A DNA stretch of 29,742 bases from positions 1-29,742 of the forward strand of contig CAZWNO010000045.1 in the NCBI GenBank assembly GCA_964635845.1, read 5' to 3'. Position numbers and translations under genes: made by a program. The stretch's first letter is position 1, and every line of letters begins with the position of its first letter. The notes beneath the pieces were generated by a model. It had not been told where the DNA came from, made no database searches, and was given only the letters and a program-made list of their open reading frames with translations. The DNA comes from SZUA-365 sp964635845 (GTDB taxonomy: Bacteria > Bacteroidota > Ignavibacteria > SZUA-365). Shown here piece by piece: positions 1-9,717 of the stretch.

Positions 1-144
1 CACGCCGAGGGGGACACACGCCGAGGGGGACGCACGCCGAGGGGGACGCACGCCGAGGGGGACACACGCCGAGGGGGACACACGCCGAGGGGGACGCACG
101 CCGAGGGGGACGCACGCCGGGAGTGACGCACGCTGGGAGGGGCG
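1..144. repeat. 16-bp tandem repeat array, left of RAYT gene
   Basis: Nine consecutive 16-bp units start at 1, 17, 33, 49, 65, 81, 97, 113 and 129. The first seven are nearly identical (CACGCCGAGGGGGAC plus A or G); the last two are degenerate. There are no spacers, so it is not a CRISPR. The array runs off the left edge of the window, so its true size is unknown. Read on the minus strand the unit is CGTCCCCCTCGGCGTG, close to CGTCCCCCCAGGCGCC inside the repeat on the other side of the transposase gene (1049-1064). The two arrays therefore look like relatives in inverted orientation. Confidence 0.9.
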
Positions 145-162
145 CACGCCAGTGCGCCCTTG
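143..162 (-). repeat. Inverted copy of the right-hand REP-like repeat
   Basis: The reverse complement of this 20-bp stretch matches the repeats at 1031-1050 and 1070-1089 at 18 of 20 positions. It lies between the 16-bp array and the RAYT gene. With the right-hand array it makes an inverted pair around the transposase, the arrangement expected of a REP/RAYT unit. Confidence 0.7.
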
Positions 163-257
163 TGGACAAACCCACGAATTGTACCCCGTTATTGGATTGA
201 TCCTCGAATACCAGCATTTGATATTAGCAGTTCATCCGATAATCCAGGGAGTCAAGG

Positions 258-890
258 ATGCAGCCACCATTTATCAACGACCCGGAATTCCCGGCTCACA
301 TTCGCCATCGACAGTACAATTCCATTCCCCACATAGATGGCAACGCCTACATTCAACATATCACTTATTGTCTCGCGGATTCAGTCCCAGTCAAAACGCT
401 GCATCAATTGTCACGACAATGCCAGGGTATTCCAGACGAACGCGAGCGACAGTTATCGCGACGGATGTTCATCGATCGTTTCATGGATTCGGGATACGGA
501 TCCTGCATTCTGCAGATCCCTGAGATTGCATCGATGATCATCGAGAACTGGAAATTCTTCGATGGTGTGCGATACGGCCTGCTCTCCTATGTAGTAATGC
601 CAAATCACTGTCACGTTTTGATTCAGAAACGGGGGACGGCTCCGCTGCCCCGAATCGTGCATTCATGGAAGTCCTTTACCGCGCGAAAAATAAATATCTG
701 GACAGCAACTCACGGCAGATCCCCGAACATCCGAGCGGGGTCACCGGTCTGGCAAAGGGATTATTGGGATCGATATATCCGTAATACATGGCATTTGGTC
801 CGGGTAATCGAGTATATCGAACAGAATCCGGTGAAAGCAGGTCTGGTGAGAAATCCGCAAGACTGGGTGTGGAGCAGTGCATCAGGATGA
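258..890 (+). CDS. REP-associated tyrosine transposase (RAYT), IS200-like Y1 family
   Basis: A 210-aa protein of the IS200/RAYT (Y1_Tnp) HUH-endonuclease family, which nicks single-stranded DNA at REP-type hairpins. The HUH motif is H117-C-H119 within MPNHCHVLI. The family's C-terminal block is clear: WQRDYWDRYIRN near residue 165, then YIEQNPVKAGLV and the final WSSA motif. Length is normal and the frame is open, so it looks intact. The start has a purine-rich site (GGGAG, AAGG) just upstream. At residue 140, in HSWKSFTARK, the residue is Phe where many RAYTs have the tyrosine of the R-Y-T-R-Y-F-N helix; Y169 or Y173 could be the nucleophile instead, or the enzyme may be inactive. It stands alone between two repeat arrays, typical of single-copy RAYTs rather than insertion sequences with their own ends. 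Confidence 0.88.
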   Translation: MQPPFINDPEFPAHIRHRQYNSIPHIDGNAYIQHITYCLADSVPVKTLHQLSRQCQGIPDERERQLSRRMFIDRFMDSGYGSCILQIPEIASMIIENWKFFDGVRYGLLSYVVMPNHCHVLIQKRGTAPLPRIVHSWKSFTARKINIWTATHGRSPNIRAGSPVWQRDYWDRYIRNTWHLVRVIEYIEQNPVKAGLVRNPQDWVWSSASG

Positions 891-945
891 ACGTCAGGCT
901 GCTTCAATAGCGCAAAGAGAATTTATGTGTAGCCTATCCCGCAGT

Positions 946-1100
946 CCTCAAGGGCGAAGTGGCCTGCGCCTTCCCCCAGGCGCCACCCTCAAGGGCGAAG
1001 TGGCCTGCGCCTTCCCCCAGGCGCCACCCTCAAGGGCGCAGTGGCCTGCGTCCCCCCAGGCGCCACCCTCAAGGGCGCAGTGGCCTGCGCCCCCCCAATG
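946..1100. repeat. 39-41-bp REP-like tandem repeats, right of RAYT gene
   Basis: Units start at 946, 987, 1028 and 1067, with periods 41, 41 and 39 bp; the last is partial. Each opens with CCTCAAGGGCG, followed by GTGGCCTGCG, a C-rich run and AGGCGCCAC. Each can fold: GCGCC pairs with GGCGC across the C-rich loop, and GTGGC with GCCAC, and CCCT-CA-AGGG forms a small palindrome across the unit boundary. Such GC-rich imperfect hairpins next to a RAYT gene are what REP elements look like. The rest of the gap to 1195 has no repeat and should hold the leader of the next gene. Confidence 0.8.
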
Positions 1101-1195
1101 CGTCTCCCTTAAGTCTATGAGGACTAGCCCCTTTCCGGCTTTCTCCCTATCTTTCCGCTCTCGATAAAACCGCAATTCAGCGCTCTGGAGTCCTC

Positions 1196-4100
1196 ATGAG
1201 ATCCGCAATTCGATCCGCCGTTCTTCTCCTCGCTTTCTTCGCCTGTGGGGCGAACGTCCATGCGCAGGGCACCTGGGTACAGCAGCCCACGGCGCTGCAG
1301 GCCGCGCCCACCACCTTCGTGCAGGTGGGGGGACTCTGGGGCATCGCCATGACCGATACCGGAACCGGATTCGCGGCGGGGTACGCCTCGGTCACGAACG
1401 GCTTCTCGGGCGTGCTGCGCAAGCTGCCCGGAAATCCGACCTGGTTCGTGCTGCCCTCCGCCAATTTCGCGGGCCTGGCCACGAGCCACAGCCTCTGGTC
1501 GGCCGTCACGGCGGTTGGAACGCATGCATGGGTGTGCGGATCGAACGGACGCCTGTACAAGACCACGAACAACGGCGACAACTGGGTCGAGGCGCGGAAC
1601 GGCATCACGGGTTCGAATACCTTCTTCGACATTTTCTTCAAGAATCAGAATGAAGGGATGGTCATCGGCGACAACGGCAGCATGTACTACACGTCGGACG
1701 GCGGCGCCAACTGGGTGCAGCAGTCCCTGCCCGCCACCGTGCCCACTGCCACGGAACTCTACGGCGTCCACAGCGCCGGCAGCAACTGGTACGTAACCGG
1801 TGGTAGCAATAGCTTCCTGCGGGGTACGCCGGCGACCTCGCCGAACAGCTGGGTGGATCTGACGGCCAATACACCGGGCATCGGAGGAATAGAGGGACTG
1901 CAGTTCCTCGACGACAATATCGGGACCATCGGCGGCATCGCCGTATCGGGATCGTCGCTGTACCGCACGACCAATGCCGGGGCGAGCTTCACGGGCATCG
2001 GCGGCGGATTGCCGGCGCTGAATCCGTACAACGGAGTCTTTTTCTTCCATCCGGATACCGGGTGGACGGGCAATTCCGCGGTGAACATCTACCGCACGTC
2101 GGACGGCGGACAGAACTGGACGCAGACCAGCACGACGCCGATTCCCGGGCAGAACCTGAGCAACTGGCTGACGCGTCTCGCCTTCCCCAGCCGCGACATC
2201 GGTTTCGCCAGCGGCGGCGCTCCGGGCACGTCGAGCCTCGGCTGGGTACTCCGCTACGAAACCCCGCCGGTGCCGGACATCTCCGCGACACCGACGTCAC
2301 TTGATTTCGGCACGCTCGACTGCGACAGCACCATGACGAAGGTGTTCACCATCCAGAACACCGGCAACGCGGTGCTGAACATCTCGTCTATCACGTTTTC
2401 CTCGCCCGAATTCGTGATCGTGGGTCCTCCGCCCACCGCGGTGCCCATTTCGGGCGGTGCGACATTCGTCATCCGCTGGACTCCCGCGGCGCCGGGAGCC
2501 ATGCCCGCCAACGCAGGCATGACGATCAACAGCGACGACGTCAATCACAATCCGTGGTTCGTGCAGTTCACCGGGACCTGGAACGTGGGCGAATTCTCCA
2601 TCGGGGACTCCTACGATTTCGGCACGACCTGCGTCGGCGACTCCGTCGACATCAACCTTATGGTCACTGTCACGGGGAGCCTGTCGCCGACGATCATCGC
2701 CTTCGAGCATGTCAGCGGTCCGGCGTTCGTGCGCCTGATCACACCGGCAGTCGGTTCCGCCATCAGCGGAACGACGCCGTTCACGTTCCGCGCGCAGCCG
2801 CTGACGGGCGGATCGCTCTCCGCGGTGTACCGCATCATCTACGGGAATCCGCTGTGTCCCCGCCAGAAACTCATCACTTTCACCGCCACGGTCAGCAACG
2901 CCGACCTCGCGCTGACGCCCGCGGTGGTGGACTTCGGCGACGTATGCATCGGCGCGCATAAGGATCTCACGGTCACGGTCACGAACAGCGGGACCTCGCC
3001 CGGAGTGATCAGCACGCGCATTCTCGCGAGCGGGCGCGACGCCTTCCCCAATCAGCATTTCACACCTTTTGGTCCGGTTCCCCCGAGTGGAAGCCTCCTG
3101 TATAACGTCCGCTTCGCACCGGGCGCGCTCGACACCGGGAATGTGCAGGCGGTGTACAAGCTCGTCGTGGATCCCTGCCGCGACACGCTGCTGCTGACGC
3201 TGAAGGGAAAGGGCGTGCGTCCGGCCATCACGTTCACGCCGACTTCGGTCCTCGGACTCGGTCCTGTGCCCACTGGGCAGATCACCGAGGAAACCGTTCT
3301 CATCACGAACACGGGAAACACGACGCTCAACATCAGCGCGATTACGCTGACACCTGTGCATCCGCGCCTGACGCTCATCAATGCCCCGCCGCTGCCCGCT
3401 CTGCTCCCTCAGGGACAGACGGTATCGGTGCGCGTGCGGTTCGCCCCGGACCGTGTCGAGACCATTCTCGCGAATATCTGCGCGCACTGGTCGTCGCCCT
3501 GCGCCGACAGCAGCTGCCTGCCGGTGGCGGCCTCGAGCGGCGACGCGCCGACGATAGACGTCGCCGCATCCCTGGACATGGGAACGCAGCCCTGTGCAGG
3601 CGAACTGCGTGACACGCTCTGGGTGCGCAACATCGGCGGCGGCACGCTCACGATCCGGCGTCTGCTACTCGGCGGCAGCAATCCCGGCCACTTCACGATC
3701 CACGCTCCCGCGACGCCGCGGCTGGTGACCACCGGAGACTCGGTCGCGGTCGTGATCGGCTTCCTGCGTCCCGACAACGGCGTCAGTACGGCGGAACTGA
3801 CCATCGAGCACGACGACAATAAAGTGGGCGGCAGCAGCATCGTGCAGCTGCGGGCGGAAAGGAAGAGCGTCGAATTCGACGTGCAGGGCGACAGCACGTC
3901 GGCCTTCGTTTCCTGCGCGCACGTGGGCACGAGCCGCAGCTTCCAGATTCTTAATCGCGGAGTAGTAGAGCTGGAAATCCGGGATATCAGCGTCGTCGCC
4001 GGCGCTGCGGAATTCCATGTCGCGAGCACCCCTCTGCCCGCGATGATCCCGGGCGGGTCCGGGCTCCCCTTCGAAATCAATTTCACGCCGACGCAGAAAG

Positions 4101-7100
4101 GCCTGTTCAGCGGAACGATCCGCATCACCGTCGGTCCCTGCGGGGATACGTATCTCATCAATGTGACGGGGCAGGGCAATATCACGGAAGTCGTCTTCTC
4201 TCCCGATCCGGTGGAATTCGGCAGCGTCGATGTCGGGAGCAGCGATACCCGCATCGTGCGCATCGCGAATACCGGCGCGAGCGCGCTTTCGGTGAGCGGA
4301 ATCTTCCTGCGTCCAGGCATGTCGGAATTCAGTCTCGTCGCGCTGCCGAATCTGCCCGTCATCATCAACGCCGGAGCGTCGCGCGAGGTCACCGTGCAGT
4401 TCGCCCCGCAGTCCATCGCCACCGTCAGCACGAACCTCTGCGTCGCCGTCACCGCTCCCTGTCCCGACACGGTATGCGTGCTCGTGCGCGGACGCGGCAA
4501 TTCGCTCGGCCTCGGCGTCACGAAGACCCGCATGGAATTCCAGCTCGATCCCTGCAGCTTCGGCGAACGCTGCGACAGCATCGACATCATCAACAACGCG
4601 GGCACGACGGTGACCGTGAGCGGACTGCGCATCGAACCCGCGGGCGGATTCCGCCTGACCGCGCCGGCAGCGCTGCCCATCACGATCCCGATCGGCGGCC
4701 GCATCGCACTGCAGATCTGCGCGCTGCCTGATTTCACAGGAAGTCGCACGCGCAACCTGGTAATCGAAAGCAACGATGCAAGCGTCCCGATCATCCGTGT
4801 GCCGTTGAATGCGCTCCGTGATTCCTCCGGCATCAGTCTCGCTGAATCGGTGATTGATTTCGGTGCGATCGCACCCTGCCAGTTCGGGATCTCGCAGTTC
4901 GTGAACATCACCAACACCGGCGGTCTGTCGGAATTCATCGACACGCTTCGCCGCGGCGAAGCCTTCGTCGCCACTACCGTCCTGCCTGTCGCCCTGCAGC
5001 CGGGGGCGCTGACGCAGGTGCGCATCACCTTCGCACCTCCCCGCTTCGGCGTATTCGAGGATACGATCCATTTCACCACGGCGCGCTGCGGATCGCGGGT
5101 GCCGCTGATCGTGCGCGGCGCGATGCACGAGACGAACTACACGGTGTCGCCCGATCCCCTGCGCTTCGTCAACGTGCCGGTCGGCGCCAGCGAGAGTCTC
5201 AATCTGACGCTCAGGAACCTCCAGCTTCCCTTGGTGCGCATCGCCGACGTGCGGATCGCACCGCCGGGCGCCTTCGATTCCTGGGGCGCATACCCGAAGA
5301 CGGTGAATGCCGGTGACAGCGCGCAGCTGCCGATCCAGTACAACCCGGCCGATGCGGGTCCGCACGACGCCACGGCCTGCATCATCATCGATCTCCCCTG
5401 TCCCGATACCATATGCGTCTCCCTCGAGGGCAGCACCGGCGAAGGAGGATTGTCATTCGCGCCCGGCGCGCTTGACTTCGGCATCCTGCCGCAGTGCGCG
5501 GAATACACGTTCGCGGACACGCTGCGCAACATCGGCAGCGGCCCTGTCACCCTGCAGTCATCGATGATCCAGGGACGCGACGCTGGGTATTTCTCGATTG
5601 CTAATCCGATCACTTCGTCCGAATCTCTCGCTCCGGGCATTGAACGCATTTTCAACATCGTCGCCCGCTCCCCTCTGCCCCCGGCGGACGGAGACTACGA
5701 GGCGGAGCTGGCCGTCGATACCGACAACGGCGCGCAGCCGCGGCTGCTGCTGCCCCTGCGGATGCAGCGGCGCACGCTGCTGGCGCCGTCCGGCGGCAGC
5801 ATCGATTTCGGCACGCTGTTCACCGGCACCACCTCCACACGGAGCTTCACGCTCATCAACAACGGGACCATGCCGGTAACCCTCCGGCCCGCGGCATTCC
5901 CGGCGGGGGTCAGCGTGCTGCCACCGGCGCCGTTCACCATCGAGGCGGGTGGACAGCTCACGCTCGAGGTGAGCGTCACACCCGCCGTCGCAGGCGCCTT
6001 GCTGGAGACGCTCACGCTGGAGAATGACACTCCATGCACGGTCGAGACGCGCATCGTGCTCAGCGGCACGATACTCGACGCGTTCGCCGTGACGGACTTC
6101 ACATTCGGACAGGTACCGATCTGCCGTCCGACGGAAATGGCGGCGGTCGTGCTGCGCAACAACACGATCGAAGATGCGACGATTACCGCGGCGCGATTCG
6201 AAGGTCCCGATGCCGCGGCCTTCACGCTGCTCCAGCCCGCGGCGTTCCCGGCGATTCTCTCAGCCGGCGCCTCGCTCACGGCGGAACTGCGCGTTGTTCC
6301 CGATCCCGCTTCCCCGCCGCGCATGTACGTTGCCGATTTCGTGCTGACGACTGACATCGACGGCGTCGCGCGTGAGATCCGCGTCCCCGTCACCGCCGAT
6401 GCGCGCGCGAGCAGACTGACGCTGCTCGCACCGATTGATTTCGGGAATGTCTCACTCGGGACGGTCTCCGCGCCTGTCACCGCCATGTTCCGGAACGAAC
6501 TTTCGTATCCGCTGACGGTGGACTCCGCTCGCCTCGTACAGGCCGCATCCGCGGGATTCCTGCTGACCGGATCGGTCCCCGCGTTTCCGGCCGTCATTCC
6601 CCCGGGCGGCACACTCACGGTCACACTGACATTCGAACCCCCGGCGCCGGGTCCGGGCAATGCGGATCTGCAGCTCTTTTATTCGAGTCCCTGCGACAGC
6701 ATCGGCGGACATCCCGTCACCGGCGCCGGTATCGACGACGCCGTGCGCGCCACGCTGCGTATAGGCGAACACAGCGGCGCGGTGGATGAGATCGTCGATG
6801 TGCCGGTGCTGCTGCTCACCGATCTGACGGCGACTTCCGTCGCGTCCTGGGAAGGCAGTATCACCTTCAATCGCAGCATGCTGCATCCGATCGACGTTAC
6901 GGGAGCGGGATCACTTTCCGCCGACATGCAGATCGCCATGAGCTACGACTACACCGCGGGACGGCTGCGCATCACTGCAGCAGGCGGCGCGCTGCGTGGC
7001 GGCACGGGAGCGCTCGTGACCCTGCGCTTCAAGGTGCTCGTGGGCGACGCGCTGAGGAGTGCGTTGCAGATCGAACCGGACTTCGCCTTCACCAGCGGCC

Positions 7101-7453
7101 GCGCGCGCGTCGAGACCCGGCAGCACGGCGGCTTCACGCTCGCCGATTACTGCGACGCCGACGGAAAGCGTCTCGTGCGCGGGGCAGGCGGACTGCAGCT
7201 GCAGCCCAACAGTCCGAATCCTTTCACGGACCGCACCGTCCTCGAGTATGCGACCTCGCACACCGGACCGGTCGACCTGCGCGTGTACGACCGCATGGGC
7301 CGCGAAGTCGCGGTTCTGATCGCCGGCACCGCGCATCCCGCGGGCCGGCATCGCGTCACGTTCGACGCGTCGCGCCTGCGGGCCGGTGTCTATTTCGCCG
7401 TCCTGCGCAGCGGCGCGGAGAGCATGGTGCGAAAGATGCTCCGGATCGAATGA
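1196..7453 (+). CDS. Giant T9SS-secreted choice-of-anchor D repeat protein (copy 1)
   Basis: A 2085-aa secreted surface protein. Residues 1-23 are a signal peptide ending in VHAQ. Residues ~25-355 are a Ycf48/BNR-type beta-propeller with repeated Y-x-T-x-D-G-G-x-N-W motifs. From ~358 to ~1845 come about 14 ASH/'choice-of-anchor D' immunoglobulin-like domains, each opening with a motif like LDFGTLDCD or VDFGDVCIG. Residues ~1847-1985 form a cohesin-like beta domain (ATLRIGEHSG start, FNRSM core). The last ~80 residues are a type-A T9SS sorting domain: PNSPNPF, then LRVYDRMGREV, and LRAGVYFAVL. T9SS would export it and anchor or release it at the cell surface. The ATG at 1196 follows CTGGAG and begins the signal peptide. 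It is followed 88 bp later by the OmpA-family gene, probably in one transcript. The ligand is unknown; adhesion or envelope structure is inference. Confidence 0.9.
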   Translation: MRSAIRSAVLLLAFFACGANVHAQGTWVQQPTALQAAPTTFVQVGGLWGIAMTDTGTGFAAGYASVTNGFSGVLRKLPGNPTWFVLPSANFAGLATSHSLWSAVTAVGTHAWVCGSNGRLYKTTNNGDNWVEARNGITGSNTFFDIFFKNQNEGMVIGDNGSMYYTSDGGANWVQQSLPATVPTATELYGVHSAGSNWYVTGGSNSFLRGTPATSPNSWVDLTANTPGIGGIEGLQFLDDNIGTIGGIAVSGSSLYRTTNAGASFTGIGGGLPALNPYNGVFFFHPDTGWTGNSAVNIYRTSDGGQNWTQTSTTPIPGQNLSNWLTRLAFPSRDIGFASGGAPGTSSLGWVLRYETPPVPDISATPTSLDFGTLDCDSTMTKVFTIQNTGNAVLNISSITFSSPEFVIVGPPPTAVPISGGATFVIRWTPAAPGAMPANAGMTINSDDVNHNPWFVQFTGTWNVGEFSIGDSYDFGTTCVGDSVDINLMVTVTGSLSPTIIAFEHVSGPAFVRLITPAVGSAISGTTPFTFRAQPLTGGSLSAVYRIIYGNPLCPRQKLITFTATVSNADLALTPAVVDFGDVCIGAHKDLTVTVTNSGTSPGVISTRILASGRDAFPNQHFTPFGPVPPSGSLLYNVRFAPGALDTGNVQAVYKLVVDPCRDTLLLTLKGKGVRPAITFTPTSVLGLGPVPTGQITEETVLITNTGNTTLNISAITLTPVHPRLTLINAPPLPALLPQGQTVSVRVRFAPDRVETILANICAHWSSPCADSSCLPVAASSGDAPTIDVAASLDMGTQPCAGELRDTLWVRNIGGGTLTIRRLLLGGSNPGHFTIHAPATPRLVTTGDSVAVVIGFLRPDNGVSTAELTIEHDDNKVGGSSIVQLRAERKSVEFDVQGDSTSAFVSCAHVGTSRSFQILNRGVVELEIRDISVVAGAAEFHVASTPLPAMIPGGSGLPFEINFTPTQKGLFSGTIRITVGPCGDTYLINVTGQGNITEVVFSPDPVEFGSVDVGSSDTRIVRIANTGASALSVSGIFLRPGMSEFSLVALPNLPVIINAGASREVTVQFAPQSIATVSTNLCVAVTAPCPDTVCVLVRGRGNSLGLGVTKTRMEFQLDPCSFGERCDSIDIINNAGTTVTVSGLRIEPAGGFRLTAPAALPITIPIGGRIALQICALPDFTGSRTRNLVIESNDASVPIIRVPLNALRDSSGISLAESVIDFGAIAPCQFGISQFVNITNTGGLSEFIDTLRRGEAFVATTVLPVALQPGALTQVRITFAPPRFGVFEDTIHFTTARCGSRVPLIVRGAMHETNYTVSPDPLRFVNVPVGASESLNLTLRNLQLPLVRIADVRIAPPGAFDSWGAYPKTVNAGDSAQLPIQYNPADAGPHDATACIIIDLPCPDTICVSLEGSTGEGGLSFAPGALDFGILPQCAEYTFADTLRNIGSGPVTLQSSMIQGRDAGYFSIANPITSSESLAPGIERIFNIVARSPLPPADGDYEAELAVDTDNGAQPRLLLPLRMQRRTLLAPSGGSIDFGTLFTGTTSTRSFTLINNGTMPVTLRPAAFPAGVSVLPPAPFTIEAGGQLTLEVSVTPAVAGALLETLTLENDTPCTVETRIVLSGTILDAFAVTDFTFGQVPICRPTEMAAVVLRNNTIEDATITAARFEGPDAAAFTLLQPAAFPAILSAGASLTAELRVVPDPASPPRMYVADFVLTTDIDGVAREIRVPVTADARASRLTLLAPIDFGNVSLGTVSAPVTAMFRNELSYPLTVDSARLVQAASAGFLLTGSVPAFPAVIPPGGTLTVTLTFEPPAPGPGNADLQLFYSSPCDSIGGHPVTGAGIDDAVRATLRIGEHSGAVDEIVDVPVLLLTDLTATSVASWEGSITFNRSMLHPIDVTGAGSLSADMQIAMSYDYTAGRLRITAAGGALRGGTGALVTLRFKVLVGDALRSALQIEPDFAFTSGRARVETRQHGGFTLADYCDADGKRLVRGAGGLQLQPNSPNPFTDRTVLEYATSHTGPVDLRVYDRMGREVAVLIAGTAHPAGRHRVTFDASRLRAGVYFAVLRSGAESMVRKMLRIE

Positions 7454-7541
7454 CGCGCGGCGAAAAATTCATCGGAGTCCGATTTCTCCTGTAGTAATTA
7501 TTTTCTGTACATTTCATTTTTCCAACCTGCACGGTTGTCAT

Positions 7542-9563
<2,022 letters not shown>

Positions 9564-9603
9564 CCCCGCGCTGCCGATGGCTGCACAGTTCATTTTTTCC
9601 AGT

Positions 9604-9629
9604 CAAAACGCCCCGATCGGGGCGTTTTG
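9604..9629 (+). terminator. Rho-independent terminator after the OmpA-family gene
   Basis: A perfect 26-bp palindrome with arms of 13 bp (CAAAACGCCCCGA and its complement) ends in TTTTG. It starts 40 bp after the OmpA stop codon. Being symmetrical, with A-tract and T-tract on either side, it can work in both directions, but only plus-strand genes are near. Confidence 0.85.
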
Positions 9630-9650
9630 CATTTGGAAGCAGATCCTTAT

Positions 9651-9678
9651 TGGACAGGCTGGGATTTTTTTCTATTAT
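9651..9678 (+). promoter_or_regulatory. Sigma-70-type promoter for giant paralogue 2
   Basis: TGGACA (9651-9656, 5 of 6 to TTGACA) and TATTAT (9673-9678, 5 of 6 to TATAAT) are separated by 16 bp. The site falls between the terminator at 9604-9629 and the ATG at 9718. It implies the second giant gene is transcribed independently of the first two. The class of promoter is assumed to be E. coli-like, which is not certain in this group. Confidence 0.5.
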
Positions 9679-9717
9679 GCCTTGTTGCACTCTTACCACT
9701 CACGAGAGAGACGTTGT

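Noticed and set aside
1..144. CRISPR array
   Set aside because: Units of 16 bp follow one another with no spacers, and no cas gene is present.
3409..5365. Long open frames (up to ~566 codons) on the minus strand inside the giant genes
   Set aside because: They are antisense shadows of a GC-rich gene; their products are Arg/Asp-rich with no domain, while the plus frame has continuous recognisable modules.
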